Both the position numbers and the translations under genes were made by a program. Of a stretch of DNA of 41,200 bases, positions 9,079 to 16,699 are shown piece by piece. The DNA comes from Deltaproteobacteria bacterium (GTDB taxonomy: Bacteria; UBA10199; JACPAL01): positions 1-41,200 of the forward strand of contig JACPAK010000010.1 in NCBI GenBank assembly GCA_016180845.1. The letters are read 5' to 3'. The notes beneath the pieces were generated by a model, which saw only the letters and a program-made list of their open reading frames with translations, was not told the origin of the DNA and made no database searches. Positions within the stretch are counted from its first letter, which is position 1. Every line of letters begins with the position of its first letter.

Positions 9079-10653
9079 CTACTTTGCTAGGCTAAAATCA
9101 ATCCACCTCTTCTCCAGATTTACCCGCTCAAGAATCACTGTAATCGGCTCACCCAAGCGAAAGCGCCTCTTTTTCCTAAGCCCCACGATCTCATGCCCTG
9201 TCGATCTCAAGACATAATAGTCATCCTTCAAGCTCCTCAAAGGAACAAGCCCTTGAACATAATAAGGAGAAATCTCGACAAAAAATCCAAACTTCGTCAT
9301 GCCACTAATGATCGCGGGGAACTTCTCCCCCTCCTTGTCCTTCATAAAAAACGCGGCGGCCAGATCACGACTCGCCCATTCCGCCTTCATCGCAACCCTC
9401 TCCCTCTCCGAGCAATGCCGCGCCTCTTCTTCGAGTCGATTCGCTTGCGCCCCGCCTTGGAAACGGCGGGGACGCTCGCTAAAGTTAGGGGGAGATCCTG
9501 CTCTCCCCCTAACAACCCCCATCAACTGGCACAAGGCTCGATGCACCATCAGGTCAGGGTAACGGCGAATCGGAGAGGTAAAATGTGTGTAGCATTCAGA
9601 GGCCAACCCGAAATGACCGACATTTTTTGTATTATAAATAGCCCGCTCAAGCGTCTTCACCAACATCCCATTGATAATCTTCTCTTCTTTTCCCCCTCTC
9701 ACAAAATCCAGAATACGCGAAAAATCCCTCGGCTCAAAAGACCTCTTCTTACGAAAAGGGATGCCCAAGTTATGTAAAAGAAGCACGAAGTCCTTTATTT
9801 TTTCCGGCGTCGGTGAGGGATGAATTCGATAGACTGCAGGCGCCTTTCTGTCGCGAAGAAAACTCGCGACGGATTCGTTCGCAGCGATCATGAATTCTTC
9901 GATCAAGCGGTGGGCCAGGTTTCTTTCGGCCTTAACAATCTTATCAATCCCCCCCTCTTCCAGATCCAGGACAATCTCCGGTTCAGGGAGATCGAAATCC
10001 AGGCTTCCTCTGGCAAACCGTCGTTGTCGCATCCGCTCTGCCAGATCCGCCATGAGCTCCAGATCCGCAATGAGAGGCTCATGCCTTTTTCGAAGAGCTG
10101 GATCCCGGTCAAGCAAGACTTTTCGCACCTCCGTATAGGTCAGACGGGCAAAACTTCGAATAACACTCCGATAAAAACGGGAGGCAATCTTCTTCCCTTT
10201 TGGATCAAATTCCATCTCTGCCGTGACAGTAAGTCGATCTCTTCGAGGCACGAGACTGCAAAGATCATTCGAGAGCCTTTCGGGAAACATCGGCAATACC
10301 CGATCAGGGAAATAAACGCTTGTCGCGCGTCGATACGCCTCATGATCCAACGCGGAACCAACCGATACATAGTAACTCACATCCGCAATGGAAACTTTCA
10401 GGATAAAATGACCATTTGGCTTTTGTTGGACAGAAACAGCATCATCGAAATCACGCGCCGTCTCCCCGTCGATTGTCACCACCTTCTCTTTTCTCAAATC
10501 AACCCGACCGGAAATCACGTGGCCCAAAGAATCCTCCGAGAGAAGCTCTGCCTCTGATAAGACCTTCGGAGGGTAGTGGGTCGAAAGTTCAAATTCTTGA
10601 ATAATCTGATCGACACCTTGAGCAAAAGATATTGATTTCACCTCTTTTTTCAT
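9079..10653 (-). CDS. RNase R/RNase II-family exoribonuclease lacking the N-terminal OB domains
   Basis: A 3'-5' exoribonuclease of the RNB family. The catalytic start VTIDGETARDFDDAVSV is complete, including the Asp cluster that binds magnesium. The RNB body continues with YFPDRVLPMFPERLSNDLCSL in two parts, YRIHPSPTPEK, and TSPIRRYPDLMVHR. A C-terminal S1 domain is present (GMTKFGFFVEI). Starting at ATG 10653 (AAGG seven bases upstream) the protein has about 525 residues and begins in the linker before RNB. The two cold-shock/OB domains found in RNase R and RNase II are absent. The open frame extends upstream to 10761 but that part does not look like an OB domain and runs over a divergent gene. 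A palindromic insert of about 20-25 residues sits between CQLMGVV and NRLEEEARHCSERER. Confidence 0.88.
   Translation of the reverse strand: MKKEVKSISFAQGVDQIIQEFELSTHYPPKVLSEAELLSEDSLGHVISGRVDLRKEKVVTIDGETARDFDDAVSVQQKPNGHFILKVSIADVSYYVSVGSALDHEAYRRATSVYFPDRVLPMFPERLSNDLCSLVPRRDRLTVTAEMEFDPKGKKIASRFYRSVIRSFARLTYTEVRKVLLDRDPALRKRHEPLIADLELMADLAERMRQRRFARGSLDFDLPEPEIVLDLEEGGIDKIVKAERNLAHRLIEEFMIAANESVASFLRDRKAPAVYRIHPSPTPEKIKDFVLLLHNLGIPFRKKRSFEPRDFSRILDFVRGGKEEKIINGMLVKTLERAIYNTKNVGHFGLASECYTHFTSPIRRYPDLMVHRALCQLMGVVRGRAGSPPNFSERPRRFQGGAQANRLEEEARHCSERERVAMKAEWASRDLAAAFFMKDKEGEKFPAIISGMTKFGFFVEISPYYVQGLVPLRSLKDDYYVLRSTGHEIVGLRKKRRFRLGEPITVILERVNLEKRWIDFSLAK
9450..9513. repeat. palindromic insert inside the RNase R-like coding region
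   Basis: Two hairpins stand side by side. CCCCGCC (9450-9456) pairs with GGCGGGG (9465-9471). GTTAGGGGGAGA (9484-9495) pairs perfectly with TCTCCCCCTAAC (9502-9513) around six bases. The segment keeps the reading frame and encodes a Gly/Pro/Arg-rich stretch not expected in the family. This resembles protein-coding palindromic elements such as those known in Rickettsia, but no second copy was found in this window. Confidence 0.6.
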
Positions 10654-10716
10654 GCCATACCTTGATAGGTAAAACAACAAAGATGATCCAGAAAAGAAAA
10701 TTAAGGAGGTACCTTC

Positions 10717-10929
10717 ATGCCAGGGCGCGATGACGATATGATGGATGATTATTGTCCCCATTGTGGAGCCTACACCGGAGGGGACTCCGTCTGTCCCAAC
10801 TGCGGAAAAGATATTTTTGACGACTCAGGTCTTGAAGAAATCGATGAGGACGAGGGGGAACCGGAACAGCCTGGCGATACTGAAGATGATGAGGATAAAG
10901 GAGGGGGAGGAGGCCGTTACAAACATTAA
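10717..10929 (+). CDS. small acidic zinc-ribbon protein
   Basis: A 70-residue protein with a strong ribosome binding site (AAGGAGG seven bases before the ATG). Two CxxC knuckles, CPHC (residues 13-16) and CPNC (26-29), form a short zinc ribbon. An extremely acidic middle (DDSGLEEIDEDEGEPE) follows, then a glycine run and a basic tip (GGGGGRYKH). It is transcribed away from the RNase R-like gene. Such mini zinc ribbons are common and mostly uncharacterised; an RNA- or protein-binding role is only a guess. Confidence 0.75.
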   Translation: MPGRDDDMMDDYCPHCGAYTGGDSVCPNCGKDIFDDSGLEEIDEDEGEPEQPGDTEDDEDKGGGGGRYKH

Positions 10930-10933
10930 TAGT

Positions 10934-10966
10934 CCGGGACAGGACTTGTGCCCGGGACAGGACTTG
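10934..10966. repeat. 18-bp tandem duplication of the tRNA-Leu 3' end
   Basis: CCGGGACAGGACTTG occurs at 10934-10948 and again at 10952-10966, where it forms the T-arm and acceptor part of tRNA-Leu. The copies are 18 bases apart. A repeated tRNA 3' end can be an att scar from an integrated element, or simple replication slippage. Confidence 0.75.
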
Positions 10967-11032
10967 AACCTGCACGACCTTGCGGCCACTAGCTCCTGAA
11001 GCTAGCGCGTCTGCCAATTCCGCCACCCGGGC
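10949..11032 (-). tRNA. tRNA-Leu (anticodon CAG)
   Basis: The minus strand folds as a cloverleaf with acceptor GCCCGGG/CCCGGGC, D-arm, anticodon stem CTAGC/GCTAG around the loop TTCAGGA (anticodon CAG), a long variable arm typical of leucine tRNAs, and a T-arm with GGTTCAAGTCC. The discriminator base is A. CCA is not encoded. It is 84 bases long and lies between the zinc-ribbon gene and the thioredoxin-like gene, opposite to both. Confidence 0.95.
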
Positions 11033-11049
11033 AAGAGAGGAGAAACGAG

Positions 11050-11604
11050 ATGGTTCTCATCACACAAAACGCCCCAAAGCTCAAGTTCGGAGATAAGGCG
11101 CCGGATTTTTCACTTCCGGGCGTCGATGGAAAAACCTGCTCCCTCGCTTCATTTAAAGACAAAAAAATCCTCGTCGTCATATTCTCCTGCAATCACTGCC
11201 CTTATGTGCAGGCCTATGAAGACCGCATGATCGCCGTGCAGAAAGATTACGCAGAGAAAGGGGTTCAATTCGTCGCGATCTGTGCAAACGATGCAAACGA
11301 ATATCCTGAAGACAATCTGGAAAATATGAAGATTCGGGCCCGGGAGAAACATTACAATTTTCCCTACCTTCGAGACGAATCACAAAAGGTCGCCAAGGCG
11401 TATGACGCTGCCTGCACTCCGGAGTTTTTCGCCTTTGATGCCGAGCGACGTCTCCGATTCCATGGACGCGTGGATGACAATCACGAAAATCCGAAAAAGG
11501 TGACCAGACAGTACCTTCGAGATGCATTGGACGATCTCGTCGCAGGAAAACCGGTCCGCAATCCAGAATCCCACCCGATCGGCTGTTCGATTAAATGGGT
11601 TTAA
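11050..11604 (+). CDS. thioredoxin-fold / AhpC-TSA-like protein (PRX_like1 type)
   Basis: A 184-residue cytoplasmic thioredoxin-fold protein. [14 protein letters not shown] (residues 14-27) is the typical AhpC/TSA start. The redox motif is CNHC (47-50), within [15 protein letters not shown]. The conserved end GCSIKW is present. The family is widespread, its substrate uncertain; a thiol-disulfide or peroxide role is likely. GAGGAG lies nine bases before the ATG. There is no signal peptide. The last 31 bases, encoding PIGCSIKWV and the stop, are found again after the following toxin-antitoxin cassette with only synonymous changes. Confidence 0.88.
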   Translation: MVLITQNAPKLKFGDKAPDFSLPGVDGKTCSLASFKDKKILVVIFSCNHCPYVQAYEDRMIAVQKDYAEKGVQFVAICANDANEYPEDNLENMKIRAREKHYNFPYLRDESQKVAKAYDAACTPEFFAFDAERRLRFHGRVDDNHENPKKVTRQYLRDALDDLVAGKPVRNPESHPIGCSIKWV

Positions 11605-11625
11605 TCACCTCTCTCGTGCTACGCC

Positions 11626-11656
11626 TTGACTATCGATCGATAGTGTGTCATACATT
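11626..11656 (+). promoter_or_regulatory. promoter with palindromic operator of the VapBC-type module
   Basis: A -35 (TTGACT, 11626-11631) is followed by -10-like TACATT (11651-11656, spacing 19). The perfect 14-bp palindrome CTATCGATCGATAG (11630-11643) fills the spacer. This is the usual design for autoregulation by the antitoxin or toxin-antitoxin complex. The ATG lies only eight bases after the -10, so the mRNA would be nearly leaderless. Confidence 0.6.
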
Positions 11657-11664
11657 ATCTCATT

Positions 11665-11883
11665 ATGACGTACACCTCGGTTTCTCCCAAATACCAGGTT
11701 GTGATCCCCAAGGAGGTTCGGGAGAGGGTCTCGCTCCGGCCGGGGCAGAAGATGATCGTTTATGAGCGTGGTGGCATTATCCATCTGGTGCCACGCGTTC
11801 CCATCCGGAAGCTTCGTGGTACACTCAAGGGAACAGGGATCACACTGGAAGGATTGAGAGACAAGTCGGATCGTCCCTTATGA
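11665..11883 (+). CDS. AbrB/MazE-type antitoxin (VapB)
   Basis: A 72-residue swapped-hairpin AbrB-family protein. SPKYQVVIPKEVRERVSLRPGQ (residues 6-27, in two halves) is the DNA-binding part, and the C-terminal half should neutralise the toxin. Its stop overlaps the PIN gene start by ATGA (11880-11883). The palindrome in the promoter is its likely operator. Antitoxins of this kind are proteolysed under stress, freeing the toxin. Confidence 0.88.
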   Translation: MTYTSVSPKYQVVIPKEVRERVSLRPGQKMIVYERGGIIHLVPRVPIRKLRGTLKGTGITLEGLRDKSDRPL

Positions 11884-12248
11884 TCTTGATAGATTCTTCT
11901 GCCTGGATCGCCTATTTTCTGGAATCACCCTCCGCCTCTGCCATCGATCAGTATCTTAAAAAAGAGGAACAGTTTGTTCTTCCAACGATCGTCCTTTACG
12001 AGGTCTACCGGCATCTCACAGCCAAACTCGGATCTGAAAAGGCCCTTTTCTATGTTGACCAAATGCAGCATGGGGATGTCCGCCCTCTTGATGCGGAATT
12101 GGCCCTCAATGCGGCCGAACTCAGCCATCAATACAAGCTGGGAACCGCCGATGCGATTGTTTACGCAACAGCCCTCTCTCAACAGGCCAAAATCATCACC
12201 CTCGATAACGATTTTAGGAACTTACCAGGATGCACAGTGATCCAGTAA
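11880..12248 (+). CDS. PIN-domain ribonuclease toxin (VapC)
   Basis: A 122-residue PIN-domain protein. The four acidic residues expected in the metal-dependent nuclease site are visible: Asp5 (ILIDSSAWI), Glu41 (VLYEVYRH), Asp91 (GTADAIVYATA) and Asp109 or Asp111 (ITLDNDF). Family toxins cut tRNA or rRNA. It follows the AbrB-type antitoxin with a four-base overlap. Just after its stop lies a second copy of the end of the upstream thioredoxin-like gene, which suggests the pair arrived as a mobile cassette. Confidence 0.9.
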   Translation: MILIDSSAWIAYFLESPSASAIDQYLKKEEQFVLPTIVLYEVYRHLTAKLGSEKALFYVDQMQHGDVRPLDAELALNAAELSHQYKLGTADAIVYATALSQQAKIITLDNDFRNLPGCTVIQ

Positions 12249-12249
12249 G

Positions 12250-12280
12250 CCCGATCGGGTGTTCGATTAAGTGGGTGTAA
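12250..12280 (+). pseudogene. remnant: second copy of the 3' end of the thioredoxin-like gene
   Basis: This 31-base stretch matches 11574-11604 at 28 positions and encodes the same PIGCSIKWV followed by TAA. The three differences (GGC/GGG, AAA/AAG, GTT/GTG) are all synonymous. It has no start and is not a gene. It is best read as the original or a divergent end of the upstream gene, cut off by the toxin-antitoxin cassette. Confidence 0.8.
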
Positions 12281-12284
12281 CGAA

Positions 12285-15200
12285 TCATTTCTGAAGCCCC
12301 ATCGAGAGCGAATAGTTGCATGGGGTTTTACCATCAACCTCAACAAGGTAACGTCCCTGATTTAGGCTGACACTCCCCAGTCGACTGACCTTCTGATCTG
12401 AAGTGGCCGAATCAAAATTCTCTCCCTCTCTCATGAGTCGCTTCCCGCTATCGAGGAGTCGGACGGTCATCTGACAGGCGGGGCTTGAGGAGATCTGAAC
12501 CATAAAATCAGTCACCTGCTGTCCGATATCGAAGAGATAATATTCAGGATCGGGATCATCCGGACAGGCGGTTGATCGACAGAGACCGCTCTTCGGGAAA
12601 AAACCCTGGCGAGGCTTTGTCAAATCAATCTTTCCCAAGTCGATATCGGTTAAAAAACCGAGGAGAGTTGCCTCATCCACGAGATGTTCCAAGGAAGGGA
12701 GCAAATCTCTCGAAACTCTTATCTGAAACGACCAAGGGACATACTTTAGATTTAGGTTGTAATAGTTTCTGCGTTCAAATTGGTCATCACTTGACCGAAT
12801 CCTGATTCCTATGACACCTGAAGAAACGATCGAATGCGGACATTCGATTCGAAGCCCCCGACCAGCACTCACTGATCCTATTAAAGAACTGGCAGGGATC
12901 GGCGACCAAGTGGTTCCATCAAAAAGTTCGACATGGATACTGTCAGGATAATGATGTGAGAGGGGGCTGCCGATAAGAGAGATCGCAAAGTAACCTGCGC
13001 GATATTCATACTGAACAGTACCACCCATTGTATCCGAAGACTCAAACTCCCTGATTTCTTCGGGTGACAGACACCTCTCGGCAGGAAGCTGCAACTGAAA
13101 ATAATCGTTATCCGATCCTCTATCAAAATTAAACCCCGTCAGATCAACTCCAAAGGGTGAGCTCAGTTCCACCTCCTGTACCTCTCCAAGCTCGCTTGAT
13201 GATCCGCCCCCTCCTAAGGCAATTCTCCTCAACCAGGTAGCGGTCTCCTGGGTCTCATTTCGCAACTCACCGGAAGGGCTTTGATCGTCATAGCGATCGG
13301 GAGGCAGGACGACATCGCGCTGTTGGAGCGTCAATCGGTAATTGCCAAAGGTGTCGGCATCCCCATAAATCTTCAGATAATTCGCCAACCCGTTTGGCGG
13401 GAGAGGATTGATCATGATCGGAGTCAGGTGATCGACCGTCGTCTCAGCATGCTGGAGGAAATAGGGGCCGTTTAACTCCACGACTCTATCCCCAACTGTT
13501 CCAGCAACATTGCGAGCACTGAGTCTGATCTCCAATGAGCTGTAGTTAACATTTGAGGAGAATCGATACCAATCCTCATCCCCACCAGGAACTATCGACC
13601 CGGCCACCTCAAAAGGGTGAAAAATAGTTGGCCCATCGGTCCCAGATTCAACACCTCCATTCATAGAAATCCCCACGGCATCATCTCTGGTGTTGTTTTC
13701 ATCCGGTGGAAGCGTAATCCCTTCACGCCTGATCACCTCTTGAATCGCCCTGTAGGGATTTATGTACCCGGGGGGCATGATTCCAGCTGAGGCTGGGTTG
13801 GCGTCGGGAGCTCGCATCGTTTCATCTGGGCTGGGTGAGGCGGTGATTTGAAGAATCTCGAGCGCCTCAAGCGGCGTCAGTGTCGGCTTGAGTGCCTTCA
13901 TCATGGCAATAACCCCGGCGACATAGGGGGATGCCAGTGAGGTACCTGAGTTCATACCGGGCGTTACAGCGGAGCTGGCGAATTCTTCAACCGTTATAGC
14001 ACAGGGAGCATTTGTGAGGCATTCCCTGGAGAAAAGTCCGAAAAAAGGAGGAGGTGCATAGAGTGCGACATTTGCACTGTAATTAGAACCCCCATCAGGA
14101 TTCGTATCTGGATCAGGACCATCGGGAATGATCCAGCGGGATTCTCTGCCGGAACCGACACAGATCACACCGGGAAATTCACAGGGGTAGAGACTATTAG
14201 TAGTCAAGTTCCAGTTCTGATTTCCAGCCGCTGCAACAATTATCACCTGGCTATCATCGATCGCCTCCCTGACCGCATCACGAAAATAGGAACACTGTGT
14301 TATATCTCGACAATCCGAGACGTCGTAGCCAAAACCCCAATAACCGAACGACATATTAATGATATCGGCCCCCCAATAGACCGCCTGACTCACCATTGCG
14401 GCTGACTGGTATAAGGATACAAGGCGTTCGCCCTCTCCATAAGCAGCATGGTTCTTGAAAAGCATCGGGTAAATAACCTGGCCGCCGGTCCCTGCTATCC
14501 CACTCTGATTGTTTAAAAGGGCTGAGGCAGTACTCTGGACCACCAGACCGTGCCAACAGGTAGGCGTTCCGCTACAAAAAATTGAGGTCGAGGTCGTGGA
14601 TTGATTGAGATTTATCGGTTCATCCATCACATTAAAATCCCACTCATAGTCAGGAGCGTCGTACCCTCCCCAAGAATTGGCCTCCGGAACATAGGTCGAT
14701 TCGGCACCGTCGAGCTGCAATGGAGTTGGGAGAAGATCGACTGACGCTTTGAACCCATCATCAATGAAAGCGACCCAGACCGCATCCTCAAAAAACAATC
14801 CTCTCGATGAGATCGCCTGTGCGGCAGGCGGATTCAATAGATCAATATACTGCCAAGCTTTTTGGAGACGTACCCCTTCTTCAACAACAGGAACTTTTAT
14901 GAAAAAATCATCGTAACCCTCACTATCATCCATCCACTCCTCTTCAGAGAAACTGATTATATCCGGTTCGCTCATGAACTCCCCGAGCAGATTCGGTTCC
15001 ACCCGATCCCCTTTTTGCTGACGCTCAAGCATCGTATTGATAAGTCTCGCCCCCTCCTCATTGAACCGGTAATTCCCCCTTTTGGCCTTAGGTTGAACTC
15101 CGATCTTTTGCGCCAGTCGTGAGGGGCTGGCGGTGATCGTGAGATCAACCTGGATCAGGTAGTAACCGGTCTCAGTTTTGACCTTTCGGATCTTCTTTTT

Positions 15201-15542
15201 GGAAACCCCAGGCGGTGGTGGGGCAAGCCTTCCTGTATGGAGGATCTTTCCTTTCGTCTCCTGAAGAAATTTCCTCAAGTCTCGCCGGCTCTTCGGCTTG
15301 AAAATCACCTGGTTCGAGAGAAACTTTGAGATACCGCCTTCGGGAGTCACCATGACACCAACTCCTGATTTTAGTTGCGCGAGGCTCGGGTAGGCCTGTT
15401 GAAGATCTTGATTCTTCTGAATTGAAATGCAAACTCCTCTGTGGCATGTCGGTGGCGAGGTCGGTCCGCCCCACGACCACTCAAGGCCTGAGAGGACCAA
15501 GAGTGGAACCAGGAATAGCCAATGAAATCGGGATATCACCAT
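12285..15542 (-). CDS. exported subtilisin-like serine protease (S8) with C-terminal PPC-like domains
   Basis: About 1085 residues from ATG 15542; a TTG start at 15572 would add ten. The N-terminus MVISRFHWLFLVPLLVLSG is a good signal peptide. A propeptide-like region (about 70-210) precedes the catalytic domain. Numbered from ATG 15542, the triad is Asp261 or 262 (AFIDDGF), His331 (CWHGLVVQSTA) and Ser535 (NSGTSLASPYVAG), with the oxyanion Asn441 (AAAGNQNW). The second half holds domains with DEDWYRF and DNDYFQL motifs typical of pre-peptidase C-terminal (PPC) modules. ATG 15542 is chosen because it gives a clean signal peptide and lies 15 bases from a -24/-12 promoter. It converges tightly on the VapC cassette. 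Confidence 0.92.
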   Translation of the reverse strand: MVISRFHWLFLVPLLVLSGLEWSWGGPTSPPTCHRGVCISIQKNQDLQQAYPSLAQLKSGVGVMVTPEGGISKFLSNQVIFKPKSRRDLRKFLQETKGKILHTGRLAPPPPGVSKKKIRKVKTETGYYLIQVDLTITASPSRLAQKIGVQPKAKRGNYRFNEEGARLINTMLERQQKGDRVEPNLLGEFMSEPDIISFSEEEWMDDSEGYDDFFIKVPVVEEGVRLQKAWQYIDLLNPPAAQAISSRGLFFEDAVWVAFIDDGFKASVDLLPTPLQLDGAESTYVPEANSWGGYDAPDYEWDFNVMDEPINLNQSTTSTSIFCSGTPTCWHGLVVQSTASALLNNQSGIAGTGGQVIYPMLFKNHAAYGEGERLVSLYQSAAMVSQAVYWGADIINMSFGYWGFGYDVSDCRDITQCSYFRDAVREAIDDSQVIIVAAAGNQNWNLTTNSLYPCEFPGVICVGSGRESRWIIPDGPDPDTNPDGGSNYSANVALYAPPPFFGLFSRECLTNAPCAITVEEFASSAVTPGMNSGTSLASPYVAGVIAMMKALKPTLTPLEALEILQITASPSPDETMRAPDANPASAGIMPPGYINPYRAIQEVIRREGITLPPDENNTRDDAVGISMNGGVESGTDGPTIFHPFEVAGSIVPGGDEDWYRFSSNVNYSSLEIRLSARNVAGTVGDRVVELNGPYFLQHAETTVDHLTPIMINPLPPNGLANYLKIYGDADTFGNYRLTLQQRDVVLPPDRYDDQSPSGELRNETQETATWLRRIALGGGGSSSELGEVQEVELSSPFGVDLTGFNFDRGSDNDYFQLQLPAERCLSPEEIREFESSDTMGGTVQYEYRAGYFAISLIGSPLSHHYPDSIHVELFDGTTWSPIPASSLIGSVSAGRGLRIECPHSIVSSGVIGIRIRSSDDQFERRNYYNLNLKYVPWSFQIRVSRDLLPSLEHLVDEATLLGFLTDIDLGKIDLTKPRQGFFPKSGLCRSTACPDDPDPEYYLFDIGQQVTDFMVQISSSPACQMTVRLLDSGKRLMREGENFDSATSDQKVSRLGSVSLNQGRYLVEVDGKTPCNYSLSMGLQK

Positions 15543-15556
15543 TACCAACAGAGCAC

Positions 15557-15571
15557 GCAAGTCCGGTGCCA
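15557..15571 (-). promoter_or_regulatory. sigma-54 (-24/-12) promoter of the subtilase gene
   Basis: The minus strand reads TGGCAC (15566-15571), five bases, TTGC (15557-15560). All ten core bases match; only the following base (G instead of A/T) is off. The C of TTGC lies 15 bases before the A of ATG 15542, so transcription would begin about three bases before the start codon. Confidence 0.6.
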
Positions 15572-15624
15572 ATCGTGCACGAAATAAAATTCAATGATAT
15601 TCGCTAATTGACGATTTATGTTCC

Positions 15625-15647
15625 TTATCATAATGATAATTTTATCA
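15625..15647. promoter_or_regulatory. dyad operator or enhancer site, copy 1 (TGATAA-TT-TTATCA)
   Basis: TGATAATTTTATCA (15634-15647) is a perfect dyad. It overlaps a 7-1-7 palindrome TTATCATAATGATAA (15625-15639), giving three half-sites. It lies about 95 bases upstream of the predicted sigma-54 start of the subtilase gene and directly before the permease ATG. The 14 bases ATGATAATTTTATC recur exactly at 30580-30593. It may be an enhancer for the minus-strand gene or a Fur/Zur-like operator for the permease. Confidence 0.6.
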
Positions 15648-15649
15648 AG

Positions 15650-16699
15650 ATGAGAAAAAAAACTTCCCACGAACCCTGCTGTCACGAACCGGCCAAAAAA
15701 CTCTGGTATAAAAACAAACTCCTGATCGTCTCGTCACTTGCCTCCCTCCTTTATATAGCGGGATTCTTCTTCCCTCTCCTCAAACCGTTCCAGGAATCCT
15801 TCCTCCATTATATGCGGATGATCTGGTGGGCGCTCCTGCTCGGATTTTTGCTGGCCGGTGTCATTGAACACTATGTCCCTTCCGAATATATCTCTAAAAT
15901 TCTCGCCCGTCGTTCAAAAAGGACCATCTTTTATTCCACTTTCTTGGGGCTCATCATGAGCGCCTGTAGTCATGGAATCTTGGCGATCGGAATGGAGCTC
16001 CATAAAAAAGGGGCATCGGGACCCGCCGTGATCAGTTTCTTGCTCGGAAGTCCCTGGGCCAATCTTCCAGTCACCCTCTTGCTCGTCAGTCTCTTTAAGA
16101 TCAAGGGGTTCCTGATTATCGCTGCCGCACTTTTCGTGGCGATCTCGACCGGTCTGATCTTTCAAGGACTTGATCGATTGGGTTGGATTGAGAGGAATAA
16201 AAATACGCTGGAGGTCAACACGAAATTTTCGATTCTGGCAGATATAAAAAAGCGATGGGCTGATCGTGTATCTCCCCCCCTCTCCGATATAACCGCCATT
16301 CTCCACGGTGCCTGGTCACTCGCCGACATGATCCTCTGGTGGATCTTGTTGGGAATCGTTATTGCCGGACTGATCGGGGCCTTTGTCCCCTCTCATTTTT
16401 TCCAGACCTACCTTGGACCAAATCTGACCGGCCTTCTGCTGACTCTCGCGGCAGCAACAGTGATTGAAATTTGCTCCGAAGGAAGCGCCCCGCTCGCGTT
16501 TGAAATTTACCGACAGACAGGGTCGTTGGGAAATACGTTTGCCTTTCTGATGGGTGGTTTTGTCACCGACTACACCGAGGTCGGTCTCGTCTGGACAAAC
16601 CTCGGCTGGAGAACAGCGGTCTGGATGGTGTTTGTCACGCTACCTCAGGTTGTCCTGATAGGACTTCTTCTCAATCGGTTTTTCAGTGGTTCCAATTAA
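15650..16699 (+). CDS. DUF318/ArsP-type permease (UPF0718 family)
   Basis: An inner-membrane protein of 349 residues with about eight to ten membrane segments in two homologous halves. The first half has SACSHGILAIGMELHKKGAS and PAVISFLLGSPWANLPVT, the second ICSEGSAPLAFEIYRQTGSLG and FLMGGFVTDYTEVG, as in predicted permeases of the pfam03773 group. Some members export arsenicals or metals. The Cys/His-rich N-terminus (HEPCCHEP) suggests metal binding. ATG 15650 is preferred over TTG 15608, because a -35-like TTGACG (15608-15613) and -10-like sequences lie between them; the mRNA would then be nearly leaderless. A 7-1-7 palindrome overlaps this promoter. Its stop overlaps the convergent gene by four bases. 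Confidence 0.82.
   Translation: MRKKTSHEPCCHEPAKKLWYKNKLLIVSSLASLLYIAGFFFPLLKPFQESFLHYMRMIWWALLLGFLLAGVIEHYVPSEYISKILARRSKRTIFYSTFLGLIMSACSHGILAIGMELHKKGASGPAVISFLLGSPWANLPVTLLLVSLFKIKGFLIIAAALFVAISTGLIFQGLDRLGWIERNKNTLEVNTKFSILADIKKRWADRVSPPLSDITAILHGAWSLADMILWWILLGIVIAGLIGAFVPSHFFQTYLGPNLTGLLLTLAAATVIEICSEGSAPLAFEIYRQTGSLGNTFAFLMGGFVTDYTEVGLVWTNLGWRTAVWMVFVTLPQVVLIGLLLNRFFSGSN

Noticed and set aside
9820-10557. 245-residue plus-strand frame opposite the RNase R-like gene
   Set aside because: It is antisense to the conserved RNB domain and has no family features.
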